Shown piece by piece: positions 57,311 through 64,000 of a stretch of DNA of 64,000 nucleotides. Positions within the stretch are counted from its first letter, which is position 1; each line of letters starts with the position of its first letter. Below the pieces are notes generated by a model that was not told where the DNA came from, ran no database searches, and saw only the letters and a program-made list of their open reading frames with translations. The DNA is from Oscillospiraceae bacterium (GTDB lineage Bacteria; Bacillota; Clostridia; Oscillospirales; Oscillospiraceae): positions 248,001-312,000 of the forward strand of contig CAJTEA010000001.1 of the NCBI GenBank assembly GCA_910575265.1, in the 5' to 3' direction. A program made the translations under genes and the position numbers.

Positions 57311-57339
57311 TTGAAAAAAAGCGGCGCATGATGTACAAT
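57311..57339 (+). promoter_or_regulatory. promoter of the wall polysaccharide operon
   Basis: TTGAAA (57311-57316), 17 nt, TACAAT (57334-57339), giving a leader of only about 25-35 nt before the first gene. Confidence 0.78.
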
Positions 57340-57371
57340 ATATCGATTATGTAAATTCTGGCTGTCAGGAG

Positions 57372-60300
57372 GTGGACGCCCTGAAAAAGGAAACCAGCGC
57401 GGCCAAAACCATCAGCGTTATCATGCTGCTCACCCTTGTCGGAAAGGTGCTGGGCCTGTACCGCGACCGGCTGCTTGCCGTCCACTACAGCACCGGTCCA
57501 GCGGCCAGCGCCTTCTTTACCGCCAGCCGCGTCCCCCGGGTGTTCTTCGACGCGGTGTTCGCCTCGGCTATCGCCGCCTGCTTCATCCCGGTGTTCAGCG
57601 AATACCTGGAGCGGAAGGGGCGGAAAGAGGCCCAGCGCTTCGCCGGAGCCTTTCTCACGGTCATTGTCCTGCTCACCGGAGGCCTCACTCTGGTGGGGAT
57701 GCTCTTCCCCCAGCCCATGGTGGCCCTCTTTGCCGACTACGGCCAGCCCCAGACCACCGCGTTGGCCGTTTCTCTCACCCGGGTGATGTTCCCAACGGTG
57801 CTGTTCTCCGGCGTCGCCTTCTCGCTGGTGGGAATCCTTCAGGTCCAGGACCATTTTACCGCGCCCGCCCTCATGTCCGCTGTGTCCAACCTGGTCATCA
57901 TCGCCTATTTCTTTACCCTGGACAAGTCTCTGGGCATCTACGGTCTGGCCGGAGCCTATCTGCTGGGCTGGTTTCTTCAGGGGGCCATCCAGATTCCCCC
58001 TCTGCGCCGGCTGGGCTTCCGCTTCCAGCCCGGACTGGATCTGAAGTCCCAGGGAATGAAGCGGGTCTTTCTTCTGATGGGCCCGGTGATTGTATCCACC
58101 TGGGTCCAGCCCATCAACCAGGCTATTAACGCCCGGTTCGGGTCCCGGCTGTACGACGGAGCGGGGGTGGCGGCGCTGGAATATTCCTCCAACCTGTATC
58201 TGGTCATCGCCGGGGTCTTTATCCTGTCCATTACCAATGTGATCTTTCCAAAGCTGTCCCGGCTCACCGCCGGGGGCAGGGAGGGGGAGTTCCAGGATAC
58301 CATCCGGCAGACCCTTCGCGTCAGCCTGTTTTTCGTCCTGCCCATGTCGGCGGGACTGATGGCGGTAGCCCGTCCGCTGATCTCCCTCATCTACGGCGGC
58401 GGACAGTTCGACGCCTTCTCCACTGGGATTACCGCCACCTCCCTGCGCTGGATGTCCCTGGGCATGGCGGGATACGCCCTGCAAAACATCCTCAGCCGGG
58501 CCTATTTCGCCAAACAACAGGGCCGGGCTCCCCTTATCGCCGGGGCGACCGCTATTCTGGTCAACCTTCTGCTCTGCCAGATTTTGGCGGACCGGTTTTC
58601 GGTGGCGGGACTGGCCCTGGCTGGGGCGGCGGCGGCCACGGTGTACGCGCTGCTGCTCCTGCTGCCCCTTCAGCGGGGGAAGGACAGGCTGCTGAACGGC
58701 AAAGCGGTTCTGGATCTGTGCGAAATGGCCCTGGCCGCGGCGGTCATGGGCCTGTGTGTGTGGAAGCTCCAGGGGGTGCTCGTCCCCCGTCTTCCTGGGG
58801 GAAAGAAGGGGGAGCTGCTGGTGCTGGGGCTGTGCGCCCTGGGCGGCGTGGTCCTCTACTTCCTTCTGGCCCTGGCCTTCCGCGTGGAGGAGGCCAGGCT
58901 GATACTGGCCATGGCGCGCCGGCCTGGAGGGACGGAGCGGGAGGGCCTGGCCCCCAACCCCAAAAAGGGAGGTCAAGCTATGGAACAGGTGAAAGATGTA
59001 CTGGAGGCCAGCTGGCTGTGCCGGGCTTTGATGGCCCTGTGCCTGTGGTTCGGGGATCAGTGGCGCGCCAGCGGCGTGGTCCGGTGGTTCCTCCATCCCG
59101 GCGAATGGTCCCGGGCCGCTTCGGAGAACAGTTTGTTCTACCGCCTGTGGCTGCGGGTACGGGGCGGGCTGTGCTGGCTGTATGACCGGCTGCGGCTGGA
59201 GCGGCTGTTTTCCGGCAGCGTGTTTCTCCACTGCTGGCTGTGGTGCGCCGCCTCGGCGGCCCTGGCCCCTCTGCTGCCCACCATGGCGGCGCTGGGGCTG
59301 GTCCTGATCTCTTTCGCCTCCCTAGCTCTGGTGCTGGTGAGCCGGAAGGAGCGGGCGCTGAGCTACGCCCCTATGAATAAATATCTCCTGCTCTTTTGCG
59401 GCGTCTATCTCACCGCCACCTTCCTGTCAGTAACCCCCCGGGGAAGCCTTCAGCCCGGTGTGCTCTTTGTCTGCTTCACGCTTTTCGCTCTGGTGGTGGA
59501 AAACGCCCTGGTCAGCCGGCGCGCGATCCTGTTTTTCACCCAGGCTCTGGTGGTCTCGGCGGCGGCGGTGGCCCTGATCGGCATCGCCCAGTATCTGCTG
59601 GGAGTGGCCGGAGAGGCCAGCTGGCTGGACAGCGACATGTTCACCGGCGTCACCACCCGTGTGTACAGCACCCTGCAAAACCCCAACATGCTGGCGGAGT
59701 ATCTGGTGCTCATTCTGCCTCTGGGCGGGGCGCTGCTGCTGTCCGCCCGGAGCAACGGAACGCGGCTGTGGTGGCTGGCCTGCTGCGGGGTCATCACCCT
59801 GAGCCTGCTCCTCACCCTGTCCCGGGGCGGCTGGCTGGGGGCGCTGATCGCCGGCGTGATCTTTGTGCTGGTTCTCCAGCCCCGGCTGATCCTGCTGGCC
59901 CCGGTGGCTCTGGCGGCGCTGTATTTCCTGCTGCCGGACAGTATCATCGCCCGTTTTACCAGCATCGGCAATCTGGGGGACAGCTCCACCTCCTACCGGG
60001 TGTCCATCTGGATGGGCTCGCTGGCCATGGTGAAGGACTATTGGCTGTGCGGCATCGGCCCGGGGACCGAGGCCTTTAATCTGGTCTATCCCGCCTACGG
60101 CTACGCCGCCGCCAATGCCCAGCATTCCCACAACCTGCTGATTCAGCTGGTGTCGGACGCCAGCGTCTGGGCGCTGCTCCTCTTTTTGATGGCTGTCCTT
60201 GCGTTCACCCGGCAGTTGTGCGTCTCGGTCAGCCGGTGCGGGGATTGGCGCGCCCGCCTGTTTCCCGCCGCGGCGCTGGCCGGAGTGATGGGCTTTTTGG

Positions 60301-60419
60301 CCCAGGGAATGACCGACTACTCCTTCTATAATTACCGGGTGACCCTGGTATTCTGGGCCGTTATGGGCCTGGGCGTTGCCTGGGCCAGACTGGCTGTGGA
60401 GGAGGTGCCGCGGACGTGA
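57372..60419 (+). CDS. MurJ-like flippase fused to an O-antigen-ligase-like domain
   Basis: 1015 residues in one uninterrupted frame. Residues about 1-510 are a MurJ/MVN flippase: MLLTLVGKVLGLYRDRLLAVHY, FFTASRVPRVFFDAVFASAIAACFIPVF, MFPTVLFSGVAFSLVGILQ and later LQNILSRAYFAKQQGRAP. Residues about 537-1015 are a multi-pass O-antigen ligase (Wzy/WaaL-like) with the periplasmic-loop motif GIGPGTEAFNLVYPAYGY and AQHSHNLLIQLVSDASV. At the joint AAAGGGAGG stands 7 nt before an in-frame ATG (58980), so the second half can also be made alone (479 residues). The GTG at 57372 overlaps AGGAGG; a CTG at 57381 is correctly spaced from it and may be the real start. It should export and polymerise or transfer a lipid-linked glycan. 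Confidence 0.85.
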   Translation: MDALKKETSAAKTISVIMLLTLVGKVLGLYRDRLLAVHYSTGPAASAFFTASRVPRVFFDAVFASAIAACFIPVFSEYLERKGRKEAQRFAGAFLTVIVLLTGGLTLVGMLFPQPMVALFADYGQPQTTALAVSLTRVMFPTVLFSGVAFSLVGILQVQDHFTAPALMSAVSNLVIIAYFFTLDKSLGIYGLAGAYLLGWFLQGAIQIPPLRRLGFRFQPGLDLKSQGMKRVFLLMGPVIVSTWVQPINQAINARFGSRLYDGAGVAALEYSSNLYLVIAGVFILSITNVIFPKLSRLTAGGREGEFQDTIRQTLRVSLFFVLPMSAGLMAVARPLISLIYGGGQFDAFSTGITATSLRWMSLGMAGYALQNILSRAYFAKQQGRAPLIAGATAILVNLLLCQILADRFSVAGLALAGAAAATVYALLLLLPLQRGKDRLLNGKAVLDLCEMALAAAVMGLCVWKLQGVLVPRLPGGKKGELLVLGLCALGGVVLYFLLALAFRVEEARLILAMARRPGGTEREGLAPNPKKGGQAMEQVKDVLEASWLCRALMALCLWFGDQWRASGVVRWFLHPGEWSRAASENSLFYRLWLRVRGGLCWLYDRLRLERLFSGSVFLHCWLWCAASAALAPLLPTMAALGLVLISFASLALVLVSRKERALSYAPMNKYLLLFCGVYLTATFLSVTPRGSLQPGVLFVCFTLFALVVENALVSRRAILFFTQALVVSAAAVALIGIAQYLLGVAGEASWLDSDMFTGVTTRVYSTLQNPNMLAEYLVLILPLGGALLLSARSNGTRLWWLACCGVITLSLLLTLSRGGWLGALIAGVIFVLVLQPRLILLAPVALAALYFLLPDSIIARFTSIGNLGDSSTSYRVSIWMGSLAMVKDYWLCGIGPGTEAFNLVYPAYGYAAANAQHSHNLLIQLVSDASVWALLLFLMAVLAFTRQLCVSVSRCGDWRARLFPAAALAGVMGFLAQGMTDYSFYNYRVTLVFWAVMGLGVAWARLAVEEVPRT
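58962..58982 (+). promoter_or_regulatory. internal ribosome binding site and start inside the fused gene
   Basis: AAAAAGGGAGG (58962-58972) precedes an in-frame ATG at 58980 by 7 nt. Site strength and spacing equal those of the normal genes here, which suggests separate translation of the ligase-like half. Confidence 0.65.
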
Positions 60420-61525
60420 TCCCCGTTTTGCAGGTCATCAGCGACACCAACATCGGCGGCGGGGGGCGCAGCCTGCTCAGCTATCTGCGATACTACGACC
60501 GAGGCCGCTTTCATATGGACGTGGTCCTTCCCAGGGGCAGCGCTCTGATCCCAGAGCTCCAGGCGCTGGACGTGCCGGTTCACGAAATTGACGCCATGGC
60601 GGACAAGTCCCTGGACCGGGCGGCTCTGGCCCCCCTGCGCCGGCTGGTCCGGGAGTTGAATCCCCGGCTGGTCCACACCCACGGCTCCCTTACCGGACGA
60701 ATCGCCGGCCGGCTGGAGGGGCGAAAGGTGGTTTATACCAAGCACTGCGCCTTCCCCCCCGGCGGCCTGCTGGCCACCGGGCCGGGGCGGCTGGCCAACG
60801 GCTGGCTGGACGGCCGGCTGGCCGACGGCGTGGTGGCGGTGGGCCCCGCCGCCCGGAAGATTCTGCGGGCCTCCGGGATTCCGGACCGCCGCATCCATGA
60901 GATGCTCAACGGAGTCGCCCCTCTGCCCCTCCCCACGCCGGAGCGGCGCCAAGAGGCCCGGACGGCCTTCGGCTTTGGCCCGGAGGACTTTGTGGTGGGC
61001 ATTCTGGCCCGGGTGGAGGAGTACAAGGGTCACAGCACCCTGCTGGACGCCATGGAGCGGCTCCGGGACCGCCCTGTCCGCCTGCTGGTGGCGGGGGAGG
61101 GGGGCTATCTGGAGGAGGTCCGCCGCCGGGCCGCCGCCCTGCCCGTGGGGCGGGTGGTGCTGGCCGGATTTGTCCGGGAGGTGGAGCGGGCCCTTTGGGC
61201 CATGGACGTACAGGTCAACGCCTCCTGGGTCAGCGAGACCTCCAGCCTCTCCCTGCTGGAGGGGATGAGCCTCGGCCTGCCCGCGGTGGTCAGCGACTGC
61301 GGCGGCAACCCCGCCCTGATTCAGGACGGGGAGAACGGCATGGTTTTCCCCATGCGGGACAGCGCCGCTCTGGCCCGGGCCATTGTCCGGCTGATGGACC
61401 GCCCGGAGGAGCGGGCCCGAATGGGCGAACGGGCCCGGGAAATCTTCCAGGCCCGCTTTACCGGAGAGATATTTGCCCGAAATATAGAACAGGTCTACCT
61501 GGATATCCTGAAAGGAGACAAATAA
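60416..61525 (+). CDS. GT4 family glycosyltransferase
   Basis: 369 residues starting with GTG at 60416, which overlaps the previous stop (GTGA). GT-B fold: acceptor-side loop ISDTNIGGGGRSLLSYL at the N-terminus, HTHGSLTGRIAGR, the mid-protein VVGILARVEEYKGHSTLLDA that begins the donor domain, and the E-x7-E element SETSSLSLLEGMSLGLPAVV. It would add one sugar to the lipid-linked wall polymer precursor. No signal peptide; it acts on the inner face of the membrane. Confidence 0.92.
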   Translation: MIPVLQVISDTNIGGGGRSLLSYLRYYDRGRFHMDVVLPRGSALIPELQALDVPVHEIDAMADKSLDRAALAPLRRLVRELNPRLVHTHGSLTGRIAGRLEGRKVVYTKHCAFPPGGLLATGPGRLANGWLDGRLADGVVAVGPAARKILRASGIPDRRIHEMLNGVAPLPLPTPERRQEARTAFGFGPEDFVVGILARVEEYKGHSTLLDAMERLRDRPVRLLVAGEGGYLEEVRRRAAALPVGRVVLAGFVREVERALWAMDVQVNASWVSETSSLSLLEGMSLGLPAVVSDCGGNPALIQDGENGMVFPMRDSAALARAIVRLMDRPEERARMGERAREIFQARFTGEIFARNIEQVYLDILKGDK

Positions 61526-62029
61526 ATGGAACAGAAAGCAAACTTCCGCCTGCGGCTGAACCTGTTTGACGGCATTGTTCTGGCCGCCGCCCTGCTGGTA
61601 GGGGCGTTCCTGCTGTGGCGGGCCGTCAAGCCCCAGGGGGCCGTTGAGGGAATCCCCGCGGCCGCCTCCGCCACCGTCCAGTACACGCTGCGTTTTCAGC
61701 GCTGGGCGGAGGGCACCAGCGCCCTCATTGAGCCGGGGGACCAGCTTTATGACAACATCAAAAATTACGCCATCGGCCAGGTGGTGTCCGTCCAGGCGGT
61801 GCCCGCCGAGACGCCGGTGCTGGATCAGGAGCGTCACCGGCAGGTCCAAGCCGTTTTGGAGGGCTTTGAGGATGTTCTGGTGACGATTCAGGCCCCCTGC
61901 GCCGCCAGCGACGAGGCCATCGTGGTGGGCGGCGGGTATGAGCTGCGTTCGGGCGCCACCGCCTATGTCAAGGGCCAGGGCTATATGGGCAGCGGACCTA
62001 TCGTCTCCGTTGAGGAGGTGCGGAAATGA
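61526..62029 (+). CDS. DUF4330-like membrane-anchored protein (first copy)
   Basis: 167 residues with AAAGGAG before the ATG. One N-terminal helix (FDGIVLAAALLVGAFLLWRA, about 14-33) and an extracytoplasmic beta domain with TVQYTLRFQRWAEG, GDQLYDNIKNYAIGQVVSVQA and GGGYELRSGATAYVKG. The same plan recurs in the next gene, and both fit DUF4330, a family repeatedly found with SCWP and CsaB genes in Clostridia and Bacilli. Function unknown; a role in assembly of the polymer machinery is inferred from context. Confidence 0.8.
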   Translation: MEQKANFRLRLNLFDGIVLAAALLVGAFLLWRAVKPQGAVEGIPAAASATVQYTLRFQRWAEGTSALIEPGDQLYDNIKNYAIGQVVSVQAVPAETPVLDQERHRQVQAVLEGFEDVLVTIQAPCAASDEAIVVGGGYELRSGATAYVKGQGYMGSGPIVSVEEVRK

Positions 62030-62526
62030 AGCTGATCGATCGGAACGGCCGGCTGTTCGGCAAAATCAGCGTCATCGACCTTCTGGTGGTGGCGGTGGTG
62101 GTGGTTATGGCCGTAGCGCTGAACTTTAAAAACAATCAGACCCATACCGGGACCAGCATATCGGAGGAGAAGGTCACCTTTCAGATCCGGGTTAGGGGCG
62201 TACGCTCCTATGTGGCCGACTGTATTGCCATCGGCGATGGACTTTACGACCAGAACTATTCCAGCGGGGGCGGGGCCCTGGGGCATATTACCGATATCCA
62301 GGTGGAGCGGGACCCGGGTACTGTGATCTCCACCCTGTCTGACGGCACGATCATCCTGGCGGAGTGGGAGGACACCGTGGATCTTCTGCTCACCTTGGAG
62401 GGCACCGGCCTGCTCAACGGCAAAAGCGTGGCCCTTAACCGGGTCTATGACCTGGGGGTGAATTCCGCCCGGACCTACTACACCCAGAGGGCCCAGTTCG
62501 TGGGGTCGGTGGTAAGTATTTCTTAA
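62026..62526 (+). CDS. DUF4330-like membrane-anchored protein (second copy)
   Basis: 166 residues, overlapping the preceding gene by ATGA. The N-terminus MKLIDRNGRLFGKISVIDLL followed by a helix (VVAVVVVMAVALNF) is the typical DUF4330 start. The exposed domain contains VTFQIRVRGVRSYVADCIAIGDGLYDQ and GALGHITDIQVE, parallel to the first copy though clearly divergent. The two probably arose by an old duplication and may form a heterodimer. Their shared tight coupling supports a joint role. Confidence 0.85.
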   Translation: MKLIDRNGRLFGKISVIDLLVVAVVVVMAVALNFKNNQTHTGTSISEEKVTFQIRVRGVRSYVADCIAIGDGLYDQNYSSGGGALGHITDIQVERDPGTVISTLSDGTIILAEWEDTVDLLLTLEGTGLLNGKSVALNRVYDLGVNSARTYYTQRAQFVGSVVSIS

Positions 62527-62546
62527 CCGGAAAAGGAGGGGCCGCT

Positions 62547-64000
62547 ATGAAGATTCTGATGGCCGCCATGGGCCTGGACATCGGCGGGGCGGAAACTCAC
62601 ATCGTGGAACTGTCCAAGGAACTGAAAAGCGAGGGACACGATGTTATCGTTGTATCCAACGGCGGAGTCTATGTGCCTGAGATTACAGCCGTCGGCATCC
62701 GCCACTATGAGGCTCCCCTCCACCGGCGCAGTGCGAGGGATATGACGGCGGCCCGCCGGATTCTGCGGCAGGTGATAGAGCGGGAGGCCCCTGACGTGGT
62801 CCATGCCCACGCCCGGATACCGGCGTTTCTGTGCGGCGGGATCTGCAAACAGAAGCGGGTGCCTTTTGTCACCACCGCCCACTGGGTTTTTGATACCAGC
62901 GGCGTTTTGCGCTACCTCACCAACTGGGGGGAACGTACCGTGGCGGTGTCGGAGGACATCAAGGCCTATCTCATTCGGGAGTACCATACCCCCGCGGAAC
63001 ACATCACAGTCACCATCAACGGCGTTGATACGGAGAAATTTTCCCCCAAACTCACCGGGGCCGGGGTGATATCCGAATTTGGCCTGGACCCGGAGCGGCC
63101 CATTTTGTCCTATGTCAGCCGAATGGACGAGGACCGGGCTTTGGTGGCCGGACAACTGATTGAGATTGCCCCGGAGCTGGACCGGGCGGTGCCTGGTATT
63201 CAGCTGCTCATCGCGGGAGGCGGCAATGTTTTTGACAGGCTGAAGGCTCAGGCGGATGCGGTCAACCGCCAGCTGGGCCGGCGGTGTGTTACCATGACCG
63301 GCCCCCGCACCGATATCAACGAGATCGCGGCGGCGGGGCAGCTCTTTGTGGGAGTGTCCCGGTCGGCGTTGGAGGCCATGGCGGCGGGCAAGCCGGTGAT
63401 CGTGGCGGGGAACGAGGGCTATCATGGCCTTTTTGGCCCCGACAAGCTGGCCGAGGCCCGAGCGGGTAACTTCTGCTGCCGGGGCATGCCTGTGTCCAGG
63501 CCGGAACGGCTGCTGGCCGATGTGACCGCCGCCTTCCGCCTGCCTCCGGAGGAGAGGGAGCGGCTGGGGGCCTATGGACGGCAGGTAATCTTTGACCACT
63601 ACTCAGTGCACCGCATGGCGGCGGACTGCCTGTCGGTCTATGAGCAGGTGCGCCGGAAAAAATACCGGGTGGTGATGAGCGGCTACTACGGCTTCGGCAA
63701 CGCCGGGGACGACGCCATTTTGGAGTCCATCCAGCAGGCCATCCGCGCCGCCAGCGACGAGGTGTCAGTGACGGTGCTGTCCAACGACCCGGAGCAGACC
63801 CACCGGCAGTACGGGCTGGAGGCCATCCCCCGGTTCCGCGTCCTGCGGGTGTTCCACGCCCTGCGCCGCGGGGATGTGCTGCTGTCCGGGGGCGGGAGTC
63901 TGCTTCAGGACACCACCTCCACCCGGTCACTGTTGTACTATCTGTCGGTCATCCGCTGCGCCCGGTGGCTGGGCAAGCCGGTGATGCTCTACGCCAACGG
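62547..64000 (+). CDS. csaB: GT4 glycosyltransferase fused to a CsaB polysaccharide pyruvyl transferase (partial)
   Basis: The frame opens at ATG 62547 (AAGGAGG 8 nt upstream) and is still open at the window end, so 484 codons are visible. Residues 1-370 are a GT4 enzyme: GLDIGGAETHIVELSKEL, HAHARIPAFLCGGIC, TVAVSEDIKAYLIREY, INGVDTEKF, then LSYVSRMDEDRALVAGQL and SRSALEAMAAGKPVIVAGNEG. From residue 372 CsaB begins: KYRVVMSGYYGFGNAGDDAIL, TVLSNDPEQTHRQYG and DVLLSGGGSLLQDTTSTRS. CsaB adds ketal-pyruvate to the wall polymer, which creates the ligand of SLH domains. About 230 more residues are expected. Confidence 0.92.
   Translation, partial: MKILMAAMGLDIGGAETHIVELSKELKSEGHDVIVVSNGGVYVPEITAVGIRHYEAPLHRRSARDMTAARRILRQVIEREAPDVVHAHARIPAFLCGGICKQKRVPFVTTAHWVFDTSGVLRYLTNWGERTVAVSEDIKAYLIREYHTPAEHITVTINGVDTEKFSPKLTGAGVISEFGLDPERPILSYVSRMDEDRALVAGQLIEIAPELDRAVPGIQLLIAGGGNVFDRLKAQADAVNRQLGRRCVTMTGPRTDINEIAAAGQLFVGVSRSALEAMAAGKPVIVAGNEGYHGLFGPDKLAEARAGNFCCRGMPVSRPERLLADVTAAFRLPPEERERLGAYGRQVIFDHYSVHRMAADCLSVYEQVRRKKYRVVMSGYYGFGNAGDDAILESIQQAIRAASDEVSVTVLSNDPEQTHRQYGLEAIPRFRVLRVFHALRRGDVLLSGGGSLLQDTTSTRSLLYYLSVIRCARWLGKPVMLYAN

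Noticed and set aside
62803-63930. Short frames on both strands near the window end
   Set aside because: They are shadows of the GT4-CsaB gene, whose true frame is open from 62547 to the window edge.
1-64000. tRNA, rRNA or riboswitch genes
   Set aside because: On reading the intergenic regions I found no cloverleaf, rRNA-like stretch or recognisable riboswitch core; a covariance-model scan would be needed to exclude small or unusual ones.

Overview
The window looks like a chromosomal segment of a GC-rich, spore-forming Gram-positive of the class Clostridia, probably an Oscillospiraceae gut bacterium related to Flavonifractor, Pseudoflavonifractor or Oscillibacter. The placement rests on gene content and base composition, not on a marker gene. 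Sporulation genes (spoIIP, spmA, spmB), strong AGGAGG ribosome binding sites, many TTGACA-17-TATAAT promoters, several SLH-domain surface proteins and a CsaB-type pyruvyl transferase all fit. I saw no rRNA, tRNA, CRISPR array, IS element or complete prophage.

Layout. 1-4.1 kb: the tail of a chemotaxis receptor, spoIIP, and a LacI regulator overlapping a YfcC-type permease. 4.2-7.5 kb: a large BspA-like leucine-rich-repeat surface protein, AT-richer than its surroundings. 7.6-14.9 kb: a sugar-acid locus with an FCD/GntR regulator, a GntP permease and a divergent operon for an IlvD/Edd dehydratase, a zinc dehydrogenase, a KduD-like SDR and a KDG-type kinase. 15-25.7 kb: a probable sialic acid locus made of two minus-strand transcription units (binding protein, two permeases, YhcH anomerase, NanA lyase; and ROK-like kinase, AGE epimerase, RpiR regulator, DUF624 protein), with an SGNH esterase between them. 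25.9-30.3 kb: a YdcF-like protein, an odd intergenic region with GTCTACCA repeats, and an SLH S-layer protein running tail-to-tail into a truncated tail-fibre-like gene. 30.5-37.2 kb: a zinc-ribbon/TM/Ig/SH3 protein, an AAA+ ATPase operon, a cupin, mtaB, a CofE-like ligase and a YbaK/ProX editing protein. 37.2-42.7 kb: an amidohydrolase, a sodium symporter, a tiny divergent regulator module, spmAB, an AbrB-type regulator and a secreted protein. 43-54.3 kb: pcrA, a MacAB-like efflux operon ending in an SLH protein, a 3-methyladenine glycosylase, a DMT transporter and a DUF2089 pair. 54.3-64 kb: a phosphodiester glycosidase/SLH protein divergent from an operon for a wall polysaccharide (MurJ-ligase fusion, GT4, two DUF4330 proteins, GT4-CsaB fusion cut by the window end).

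How it fits together. Two themes dominate. One is scavenging of host-type sugars: sialic acids enter through the ABC importer and are processed by YhcH, NanA, the kinase and the epimerase, while uronate or aldonate-type acids enter through GntP and converge on 2-keto-3-deoxygluconate. The other is the cell surface: at least three SLH proteins plus the enzymes expected to build and pyruvylate the secondary wall polymer to which SLH domains bind. The most unusual items are the two multi-domain fusions in the wall-polymer operon (MurJ with an O-antigen-ligase-like half that carries its own internal ribosome binding site, and GT4 with CsaB), the SLH protein appended to a MacAB-like operon, and the tail-to-tail junction near 29.9 kb where two genes both seem to have lost their natural 3' ends.
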